Origin: Clostridia bacterium
GTDB lineage: Bacteria > Bacillota > Clostridia > Oscillospirales > Acutalibacteraceae
DNA: 39,955 nt
Direction of reading: 5' to 3'
NCBI GenBank assembly: GCA_017453685.1
Contig: JAFTEL010000178.1
Location: forward strand, 1 to 39,955
Of this stretch, positions 33,871 through 39,955 are shown one piece after another. Positions within the stretch are counted from its first letter, which is position 1. Each line of letters starts with the position of its first letter. The translations under genes and the position numbers were made by a program. The notes under the pieces were generated by a model. It did not search any database, was not told the DNA's origin, and was given only the letters and a program-made list of their open reading frames with translations.

Positions 33871-35385
33871 TCAGTCGTCGTTGCTGTCGTCGGTGGCTTT
33901 TTCGTAGATCGCCTGCACCTCAGCGGAGGGAGCGGCGTCGATGAGCGAAACCACGACCGCGAGAATAAAGCAGCAGATAAAGCCGGGGATGATCTCATAA
34001 ACGCCGGTCTTGCCGGAGAGGAAGATCAGCCAGAGGATGTCGACCAGCGTGCCGCCGACGATGCCGGCGATGGCGCCCTTGTAGGTGAAGCGCTTCCAGA
34101 ACAGAGAGAGCAGGATGACCGGACCGAACGCCGCGCCGAAGAGGCCCCATGCGTTTTCGACCAGATTCATGATCGCCTGCGCGCCCTCGCCCTTGCTGGA
34201 GGCGATGAAATAAGCGATCACGGAAACGACCAGCACCACGATGCGGCCGATCCACAGCACTTCTTTATCGGAAGCGTTCTTTCTGAAAACGGGCTTATAG
34301 ATATCGCTGGTGAAGGAGGAGGAAGCCACCAGAAGCTGCGAGTCCGCCGTGGACATGGAGGCCGCGATGATGGCGGCGAGCAGCAGGCCGGCGATGAAGG
34401 TCGGGAACAGACGGCGGGCAAGCTCAATGAAAACAAGCTGCTGACCGCCGCTTTCAAGCAGCTCTTTGGCAAGAACTTCGTTGCCGAACAGCGCGATGCG
34501 GCCGAAATAGGCAATGACGATGGCGCAGGCCAACGAGATCACAACCCAGATGATGGCGACGGTCGCGCTTTTTTTGACCATGGACGGCTTTTTGATGGAC
34601 ATGAAGCGCACGATGATGTGCGGCATGCCGAAGTAACCGAGACCCCAGCCGAAGCCGGAAACGATATCCTGCCACGATGCGTTGAACAGACTGGGCACGA
34701 ATTCGTAGGTCGTTCCATCATAACTATAAACCTCGGAAAGCAGGCCGGCGTCATAATTGCCTTTGATCGCCATGATGATCGGCACCGCCAGCAGAGCGAT
34801 GAGCATGAGTGTGCCCTGGATGAAATCCGTCCAGCATACGGCCTTGAAGCCGCCGAGGAAGGTGTAAAGAATGATGATCGCCGCAAAGATGAGCATAGCC
34901 GTGCCTGAAGACAGATTCGGCACAAGGGAAGTGAACACCTTGGTGCCGGCAACAAAGGCGGAAGCGACGTAGAGCGTAAAGCTCACCAGGAACACGACCG
35001 CGCAGATCACGCTGAGCACGTGGTTATGCGCGCAGAAGCGGTTGGACAGATATTGCGGCACGGTGAAGGAATCGCCCGCCGCGGCGGAGAATTTACGCAG
35101 CCGCTTGGCCACAAAGATCCAGTTGAGAATGGTGCCGACGGCAAGGCCGATGCCGATCCACGCTTTGCCCAGGCCAAACGCCAGAATGCTGCCGGGCAAG
35201 CCCATAAGCAGCCATGCGCTCATATCGGATGCCTGCGCGCTCATGGCCGTGACCCACGGACCCATGCTGCGGCCGCCTAAAAAGTAATCTTTTTCGCCGC
35301 TGCTTTTGGACTTGATGAAAAACACCACGCCCACGCTGATAACGAGCAGAAAATAAATGGCAAATGCAAGAATTTCGCCGCTCAA
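33871..35385 (-). CDS. putP: Sodium/solute symporter, PutP (sodium/proline) type
   Basis: This 504-residue protein has about thirteen hydrophobic segments, the size of PutP. SSS-family features include FFLGGRSMGPWVTAMSAQAS near TM2, GLGYFGMPHIIVRFMSIK, and AAIIAASMSTADSQLLVASSS near the sodium site. PutP imports L-proline with sodium. The true start is judged to be TTG at 35383-35385, because AGGAG lies eight to nine bases upstream and a promoter at 35423-35451 would not transcribe the longer reading frame that extends upstream. It precedes the hydrolase and aconitase X genes on the same strand but has its own terminator. Confidence 0.87.
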   Translation of the reverse strand: MSGEILAFAIYFLLVISVGVVFFIKSKSSGEKDYFLGGRSMGPWVTAMSAQASDMSAWLLMGLPGSILAFGLGKAWIGIGLAVGTILNWIFVAKRLRKFSAAAGDSFTVPQYLSNRFCAHNHVLSVICAVVFLVSFTLYVASAFVAGTKVFTSLVPNLSSGTAMLIFAAIIILYTFLGGFKAVCWTDFIQGTLMLIALLAVPIIMAIKGNYDAGLLSEVYSYDGTTYEFVPSLFNASWQDIVSGFGWGLGYFGMPHIIVRFMSIKKPSMVKKSATVAIIWVVISLACAIVIAYFGRIALFGNEVLAKELLESGGQQLVFIELARRLFPTFIAGLLLAAIIAASMSTADSQLLVASSSFTSDIYKPVFRKNASDKEVLWIGRIVVLVVSVIAYFIASSKGEGAQAIMNLVENAWGLFGAAFGPVILLSLFWKRFTYKGAIAGIVGGTLVDILWLIFLSGKTGVYEIIPGFICCFILAVVVSLIDAAPSAEVQAIYEKATDDSNDD

Positions 35386-35422
35386 TTGATCTCTCTCCTC
35401 TTCAATTTGAAAAATATGCTCA

Positions 35423-35451
35423 ATTTTACAATATCCGTGCATGAATGTCAA
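35423..35451 (-). promoter_or_regulatory. putP: SigA-type promoter of the symporter gene
   Basis: On the minus strand: perfect TTGACA (35446-35451), 17-base spacer, TAAAAT (35423-35428). It fixes the start of the symporter downstream of 35416. Confidence 0.7.
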
Positions 35452-35527
35452 GTTTTTCCCCGAAAAACCTGCAAGAATATAAATAGAATCGGCGTTTTTC
35501 AACAATTTTTCAACAGACTGTCCGCAC

Positions 35528-35556
35528 TTGCGAATCCCGACAAAATATGGTAAGAT
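35528..35556 (+). promoter_or_regulatory. Possible promoter of the trmN6/rsmI operon
   Basis: TTGCGA (35528-35533), 17-base spacer, TAAGAT (35551-35556). Both hexamers are imperfect. Confidence 0.45.
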
Positions 35557-35587
35557 AAAACAAATCTGAACTGCTGTGGATGATACC

Positions 35588-36304
35588 ATGAAATCTGTTC
35601 ATTATGAAGCCCTCGGCCGCGGCGTATTCGCCGCCACGAACGAAACGCACACCTTCGGCACCGACGCTTTGCTGCTGGCGGATTTTGCCGCCCCGAAACG
35701 CAAGGAGCGGGTCTGCGACCTGTGCAGCGGGTGCGGGATCGTGCCGCTCATTTTTTTGCGCAACGAGCCAAAGCAAAGTCTCACGGCGGTGGAAATTCAA
35801 GCCGACGGCTGCGCGCTGATCGAGGAAGGCTTAAAAAAATCGAACAGAGAAAACGCGATCGCGATCGTGAACGCCGATCTGCGCGAATGGCAGGAGCGTC
35901 TACCCTTCGGCGGATTTGATCTGATCACGATTAACCCGCCGTATTTCAAAGTCGGGAGCGGGTATGCCTGCCAATCGGAAGAGCAGCAACTGATCCGCAG
36001 CGAGGTCTGCTGCACGGTGGACGACTTTTCCCGGTGCGCCGCCCGCCTGCTGCGCAGCGGCGGAAGGCTGTGCCTGTGTCACCGCCCCGAACGGCTGACG
36101 GACGTGATCGCCGCGCTGCGGAATAACCGTTTGGAACCGAAACGCCTGCGCTTCGTGACGGCTGACGAGGGCGCGGCGCCATGGCTGTTTTTGCTGGAAG
36201 CCAAAAAAGACGCCGCAAGCGGTCTGATCGTGGAAAAACCGCTGAGCATGAAGGACGAAGCGGAACAGAAACGAATCCTCGGCGAATACGCCGAAAGAGA
36301 ATAG
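35588..36304 (+). CDS. tRNA1(Val) (adenine-N6)-methyltransferase-like protein
   Basis: This protein of about 238 residues is a class I SAM-dependent methyltransferase. It opens with THTFGTDALLLADF, as in the TrmN6/YfiC family, has the SAM loop VCDLCSGCGIVPL, the acidic strand VEIQADG and the catalytic NPPY (ITINPPYF) used for N6-adenine methylation. It should modify A37 of a tRNA. The ATG at 35588 has a weak GGA-containing site; an in-frame GTG at 35576 is an alternative. It heads a plus-strand operon with rsmI, 10 bases away, a common clostridial pairing. Confidence 0.85.
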   Translation: MKSVHYEALGRGVFAATNETHTFGTDALLLADFAAPKRKERVCDLCSGCGIVPLIFLRNEPKQSLTAVEIQADGCALIEEGLKKSNRENAIAIVNADLREWQERLPFGGFDLITINPPYFKVGSGYACQSEEQQLIRSEVCCTVDDFSRCAARLLRSGGRLCLCHRPERLTDVIAALRNNRLEPKRLRFVTADEGAAPWLFLLEAKKDAASGLIVEKPLSMKDEAEQKRILGEYAERE

Positions 36305-36314
36305 AAGGGAACCT

Positions 36315-37151
36315 ATGGGTATGCTTTACGTGGTCGGTACGCCGATCGGAAATCTGGGCGATCTGTCCCCCCGCGCCATCGAAGCGCTGAACGGCTGCGA
36401 TTTTATCGCGGCGGAAGACACGCGCGTCACCATGAAGCTCCTCAACCATTTCGGCATCAGAAAGCCGCTGGTCAGCTATTTTGAACACAACAAGCTCGAA
36501 CGCGGCGAACAAATCTGCGCGCGTCTGGCGGCCGGCGAGACCGCCTGCCTCGTCACCGACGCGGGCATGCCGGCAGTGTCCGACCCGGGCGAAGATCTGG
36601 TGCGGCTGTGCCATGAAAACGGTCTGCCGGTCACGGTGGTGCCGGGTCCCTGCGCCTTTGTCAGCGCGCTGGCGCTTTCGGGGCTGCCCGCAAAACGGTT
36701 CTGCTTCGAGGGCTTTTTGAGCGTGAATAAAGTCAGCCGCCGCGAACATCTGGCGCAGCTGAAAAACGAGCCGCGCACGATGTGTTTTTATGAAGCGCCG
36801 CACAAGCTCGCCAACACGCTGAAAGATATGCTGGAAGCGTTCGGCGACCGCCCGATCGCCCTTGTGCGCGAGATCACGAAGATACACGAAGAAGTGATAC
36901 ACACCACGCTGGCGCAGGCAGCCGACACCTATGCCGACAATTCGCTCAAGGGCGAGATCGTGCTGATCGTGGCGGGCGCCGCCGAAGAGCAGGAAGAAAC
37001 GCTCACCCTTGCAGACGCGGTGGCACAGGCGAAGCGGCTGATGGAAAAGGGCGTGAGCATCAGCGAAGCCGCCAAGCTCGCCGCCAAAGCGAGCCGATTC
37101 AAAAAGGGAGAAATCTACAAAGAGCTGTTGGAGGAAGAAACCGATGCTTGA
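36315..37151 (+). CDS. rsmI: 16S rRNA (cytidine(1402)-2'-O)-methyltransferase RsmI
   Basis: This 278-residue protein has the full tetrapyrrole-methylase fold of RsmI. Signatures are LYVVGTPIGNLGDLSPRAIEAL, AAEDTRVT, VTDAGMPAVSDPG and VVPGPCAFVSALALSGLP, and the C-terminal part contains LVREITKIHEE and the helical KLAAKASRFKKGEIYKEL. It 2'-O-methylates C1402 in the decoding centre of 16S rRNA. AAGGGA lies four bases before the ATG. The last codons overlap the next gene by eight bases. Confidence 0.95.
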   Translation: MGMLYVVGTPIGNLGDLSPRAIEALNGCDFIAAEDTRVTMKLLNHFGIRKPLVSYFEHNKLERGEQICARLAAGETACLVTDAGMPAVSDPGEDLVRLCHENGLPVTVVPGPCAFVSALALSGLPAKRFCFEGFLSVNKVSRREHLAQLKNEPRTMCFYEAPHKLANTLKDMLEAFGDRPIALVREITKIHEEVIHTTLAQAADTYADNSLKGEIVLIVAGAAEEQEETLTLADAVAQAKRLMEKGVSISEAAKLAAKASRFKKGEIYKELLEEETDA

Positions 37152-37767
37152 AAATATGAAAGAATACTGGTATTTGTATCTGATCTTATTTGCGTTGATC
37201 GTGCTGACAATCTTTGTAATAAAAAAAGCGGCGGAAGCCTCAAAACGCACCCACGGGCGCAATCAGGCGCTGCTGGCGAAAGCCAAACGGGAAAAGGAAC
37301 TGCGTGACGCATACGCGAACCTGACCGAAGAGGTCATTGCCGCGGCGCCGGCCGACGCGCTATTTGAAGGCGTTGCACTGATTCTGGAAAATCAATGTCA
37401 AAAAGCGGTCAGTTCCACTGCGTTTTATCAGGGCTTGACCCGACCGCAGCAGTTGATTTACGCGGTTTATTACCTGCTGACCGATGCAAAGGAAGCGACA
37501 CTTTCCGCGTTTTTCCGCCGCAGCGCGCAGCCGCTCACGGGCGACGCCGCCGAAGCTGCCCAAGCCATGTTCGACCCCGACGCCGCCGAAACGGTCAAAT
37601 CGATGTTTGACTGTTTTGATGAAAACAACGAAAGCGCGTCCGTGACTCCCGAGGTTCTTGACGAACTGGACGGGAGATTCGCCGCACGGCTGGCGCAGGA
37701 CAACCTCTATGTTTCCTGTGGGGAATATATCAAAAAAAATTCCGCATTTTTCTGCAATAACCGTTGA
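37144..37767 (+). CDS. Membrane-anchored protein of unknown function
   Basis: This 207-residue protein has one N-terminal hydrophobic helix (about 7-27, YWYLYLILFALIVLTIFVI), a basic stretch (KKAAEASKRTHGRN) and a mainly helical cytoplasmic domain (about 45-207). Its start overlaps rsmI by eight bases and GAGGAAG lies upstream, so it is co-translated with rsmI. I recognise no family. The stop codon lies within the -35 box of the next promoter. Confidence 0.75.
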   Translation: MLENMKEYWYLYLILFALIVLTIFVIKKAAEASKRTHGRNQALLAKAKREKELRDAYANLTEEVIAAAPADALFEGVALILENQCQKAVSSTAFYQGLTRPQQLIYAVYYLLTDAKEATLSAFFRRSAQPLTGDAAEAAQAMFDPDAAETVKSMFDCFDENNESASVTPEVLDELDGRFAARLAQDNLYVSCGEYIKKNSAFFCNNR

Positions 37768-37792
37768 CAGCACCGAAAAATGGTGCTATGAT
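37764..37792 (+). promoter_or_regulatory. Consensus promoter with a perfect dyad in its spacer (candidate operator)
   Basis: Perfect TTGACA (37764-37769), 17-base spacer, TATGAT (37787-37792). The spacer is a perfect inverted repeat, AGCACC-N7-GGTGCT (37769-37787), touching both boxes. A dimeric repressor bound there would block RNA polymerase. The downstream gene encodes an XRE helix-turn-helix domain, so autoregulation is a natural guess. Confidence 0.65.
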
Positions 37793-37821
37793 GACTCCAA
37801 TCTTGACAGGAGGAACGACAC

Positions 37822-37908
37822 GTGACTGCTTTTTTCAACATCGCCATTATTATCGGCATTATCATTACCATTGATAATGTCTTAGTGCGTTGTGCTGAAA
37901 AAGCCTGA
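37822..37908 (+). CDS. 28-codon isoleucine-rich leader peptide (or small membrane peptide)
   Basis: This short ORF starts with GTG at 37822, six to seven bases after AGGAGG, and ends with TGA at 37906-37908. The peptide starts MTAFFN, continues IAIIIGIIITID and ends NVLVRCAEKA. Eight of the eleven codons from 37840 to 37872 are Ile. Together with the terminator hairpin 24 bases later this has the form of an amino-acid-responsive attenuator leader. It could also be a one-helix membrane peptide; the two readings are not exclusive. Confidence 0.6.
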   Translation: MTAFFNIAIIIGIIITIDNVLVRCAEKA

Positions 37909-37966
37909 GCGTTCCGAAAAGAACCGCTATCAAGCCTTGCAGCATCTACGCTGCAAGGCTTTTCTT
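37887..37966 (+). terminator. Attenuator: terminator hairpin with a competing antiterminator pairing
   Basis: The terminator has a perfect 11-bp stem, AGCCTTGCAGC (37933-37943) with GCTGCAAGGCT (37950-37960), a 6-base loop and a T-rich tail. An alternative pairing joins GCGT-tg-TGCTG (37887-37897, inside the leader ORF) to CAGCA-tct-ACGC (37940-37951), which would break the terminator stem. A small hairpin (37908-37928) lies between. No promoter fits between the terminator and the next ATG, so that gene needs read-through. Confidence 0.6.
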
Positions 37967-37983
37967 ATTGAGGAGGTAACAAA

Positions 37984-39955
37984 ATGAGCACGAATTCAGA
38001 ACTCCAGAGCATCGCCGGACGCATCCGCGAATTGAGAACCATCATGGGGCTGACCCCCGCGCAGATGGCGGAAATTACGGGAGTGAGCCAGCGGGAGTAT
38101 ATTGAAAGCGAAAACGGCTACCGCGATATGTCCTTCACCTTTTTGCATAAGTGCGCCACCGCGTTCAAAACCGACCTGTCGGCGCTGGTCACCGGCGAAA
38201 TGCCCAAGCTTTCCAAATACACGCTCCTGCGCAACGGCGAGGGCATGCCCATCCGCCGCAAGGAAGGCTTTGAATACCAGCACATGGCGCCGCTGTTCAA
38301 GGACCGCCTGATCGACCCGTTTCTGGTCACCGCCAAATACAGCGAAAAACTCGAAAACGCGCCTATCGCCTGCACCCAGCACGACGGGCAGGAATTTGAA
38401 TACATCATCAGCGGGCGGCTGAAGGTGCAGATCGACGAACATATCGAGATTCTCGAACCAGGCGACAAAATGCTGCTCAACTCCTCCCTGCCCCACGGCA
38501 TGGTCGCCATCGACGGCGAAAACTGCCAGTTCATCAGCGTGGTCGTCAAGGGCAGCGGCTCTTCCGCGACCCTGCCGAATCTGCCGGAAATGAGCGAAAG
38601 CGCCGACGTGGGCAACAACGAGCTGCTGTATAAGCGTTACGTCAATGAAACCGTGAATGAAAACGGGCTGCTGACCGATATTTCCTTCAACGTGCCCGAA
38701 AACTTCAACTTCGCTTTTGACGTGGTCGACGAGCTGGGGCGCACCAAGCCCGACAAGGTCGCCATGGTCTGGCTCTCCAACAAAAAAGAAAAGCGCGTTT
38801 TCACCTTCCGCGACATCTCCGTGCTTTCCTCTCAGGCCGCCAATTACCTCAAGTCACTTGGCATCAAGCGCGGCGACCGCGTGGTGCTCGTACTCAAGCG
38901 CCACTGGCAGTTCTGGGTCGCCATCAACGCGCTGCATAAGATCGGCGCCATTGTTATCCCCGCCACCAACCAGCTCACCGCCAAGGACTTTTCCTACCGC
39001 TTCAACGCCGCCGGTGTGCGCGCCGTGATCGCCACGAGCGACGGCGAAGTGCGCGACGCCATCGACGATGCGCATAAGGACAGCCCGACGCTGGAATTCA
39101 AGCTGTGCGTCAACGGAACGCGTGAGGGCTGGCTGAACTTCGACGAGGGCACAGCCGCCGCCTCGAGCGTATTCCCCCGCCCGACCGACCACAATGTGCG
39201 CGACAAGATGATCATGTATTTCACCTCCGGCACGACCGGTTATCCGAAGATCGCCGCGCACAGCTTCGCCTACGCCATCGGTCATATCGTTACCGCCCGC
39301 TACTGGCACAATGTTGACCCCGACGGACTGCATTTCACCATTTCCGACACCGGCTGGGGCAAGGCGGTCTGGGGCAAGCTCTACGGTCAATGGCTGTGCG
39401 AAGCGGCGGTATTCACCTATGACTTCGACCGTTTCCACGCCTCCGAAATTCTGCCGATGTTCCATGATTACAACATCACGACTTTCTGCGCACCGCCGAC
39501 CATGTACCGCTTCTTCATCAAGGAAGACCTTTCCAAATACGATTTCAGCAGCGTCAAGCACGCGACCACGGCGGGTGAAGCGCTCAACGAAGAGGTGTAT
39601 GAGCAGTTCAAGAACGCGACCGGACTGATGATCCACGAGGGGTTCGGTCAGACCGAGACCACGCTGACCGTCGCCAACCTCATCGGCGCCGAGATCAGAC
39701 CCGGCTCCATGGGCAAGCCCACGCCGCAGTTCGACATCAAGCTCATTAACAGCGACGGCGAAGAAACCAAGGTGGGCGAGGTCGGTGAGATCTGCCTGAG
39801 CACCAAAAACGGCGTCCCCTACGGCATGTTCATCGGCTACTATCTCGACGATGAAAAGACGACCGAGGCGTGGTACGATGACCTGTATCACACCGGCGAC
39901 ATGGCATGGCGTGACGAGGACGGCTACCTGTGGTACTTCGGCCGCACGGACGATC
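37984..39955 (+). CDS. XRE helix-turn-helix - cupin - AMP-binding acyl-CoA ligase fusion (3' end outside window)
   Basis: The reading frame stays open from ATG 37984 (GAGGAGG upstream) to the window edge, at least 657 residues. Residues about 9-66 form an XRE-type helix-turn-helix (GRIRELRTIMGLTPAQMAEI). Residues about 105-190 form a cupin (HDGQEFEYIISG near 132 and PGDKMLLNSSLPHG). From about 230 on it is an ANL-superfamily adenylating enzyme with the P-loop YFTSGTTGYPK (Thr414 to Gly419), FGQTETT and YHTGDMAWRDEDGYLWYFGR. The last part resembles acetyl-CoA or medium-chain acyl-CoA synthetases, which make acyl-AMP and then acyl-CoA. The C-terminal subdomain with the catalytic Lys lies beyond the edge. 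The fusion suggests an enzyme that also binds DNA. Confidence 0.85.
   Translation, partial: MSTNSELQSIAGRIRELRTIMGLTPAQMAEITGVSQREYIESENGYRDMSFTFLHKCATAFKTDLSALVTGEMPKLSKYTLLRNGEGMPIRRKEGFEYQHMAPLFKDRLIDPFLVTAKYSEKLENAPIACTQHDGQEFEYIISGRLKVQIDEHIEILEPGDKMLLNSSLPHGMVAIDGENCQFISVVVKGSGSSATLPNLPEMSESADVGNNELLYKRYVNETVNENGLLTDISFNVPENFNFAFDVVDELGRTKPDKVAMVWLSNKKEKRVFTFRDISVLSSQAANYLKSLGIKRGDRVVLVLKRHWQFWVAINALHKIGAIVIPATNQLTAKDFSYRFNAAGVRAVIATSDGEVRDAIDDAHKDSPTLEFKLCVNGTREGWLNFDEGTAAASSVFPRPTDHNVRDKMIMYFTSGTTGYPKIAAHSFAYAIGHIVTARYWHNVDPDGLHFTISDTGWGKAVWGKLYGQWLCEAAVFTYDFDRFHASEILPMFHDYNITTFCAPPTMYRFFIKEDLSKYDFSSVKHATTAGEALNEEVYEQFKNATGLMIHEGFGQTETTLTVANLIGAEIRPGSMGKPTPQFDIKLINSDGEETKVGEVGEICLSTKNGVPYGMFIGYYLDDEKTTEAWYDDLYHTGDMAWRDEDGYLWYFGRTDD

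Noticed and set aside
35386-35589. 68-residue N-terminal extension of the PutP-type symporter
   Set aside because: A consensus promoter lies inside it, the TTG at 35385 has a good ribosome site, and the family begins at that point.

Overview
The window looks like a chromosomal segment of an anaerobic gut member of the Bacillota, class Clostridia, probably Oscillospirales/Ruminococcaceae-like. The grounds are large secreted proteins built from Ig-like (Big_2), FIVAR and dockerin-like modules, a BspA-type leucine-rich-repeat protein with an Ig-like C-terminus, many consensus SigA promoters (-35, 17-base spacer, TATAAT), strong GGAGG ribosome sites and tRNA genes with encoded CCA. This lineage call is an inference from gene content; no rRNA gene or other firm phylogenetic marker is present.

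Layout. (1) 16-16222, all on the minus strand: two paralogous modular surface proteins (1796 and 915 aa) bracket a six-gene operon for sugar or glycan use. Its order of transcription is MFS transporter, GH39-like hydrolase, clan GH-A hydrolase, GH78 alpha-L-rhamnosidase-like enzyme, secreted metallophosphoesterase and a 30-aa membrane micropeptide. (2) 16385-17623: a secreted protein and a lipoprotein in one operon. (3) 17708-21931: EamA exporter, GtrA protein, CAT-like acyltransferase, a strongly folded 320-bp intergenic element, a CDF metal exporter and a glutathione peroxidase. (4) 22106-25333: tRNA-Thr, tRNA-Tyr and two tandem B12-binding-type radical SAM genes. (5) 25634-31088: LRR/dockerin surface protein, ZIP transporter, PfkB sugar kinase, small membrane protein and AlkD-like DNA repair protein. 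(6) 31141-35385 minus: two-subunit aconitase X, secreted alpha/beta hydrolase and a PutP-type sodium symporter. (7) 35588-37767 plus: trmN6-like methyltransferase, rsmI and a membrane-anchored protein. (8) 37764 to the right edge: a promoter with an internal dyad, a 28-codon leader ORF with eight isoleucine codons, a terminator/antiterminator pair, and a long gene cut by the window edge that fuses an XRE helix-turn-helix, a cupin and an AMP-binding acyl-CoA ligase domain.

The most interesting signals are the last region, which reads as an isoleucine-sensing attenuator in front of a transcription factor/acyl-CoA ligase fusion; the two-armed folded element at 19897-20214; and the glycan locus, whose three hydrolases share an unusual aromatic N-terminal hydrophobic segment and lie between recombination-prone paralogues. 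All functions are assigned by reading translated sequence and motifs; no database search or folding program was run.
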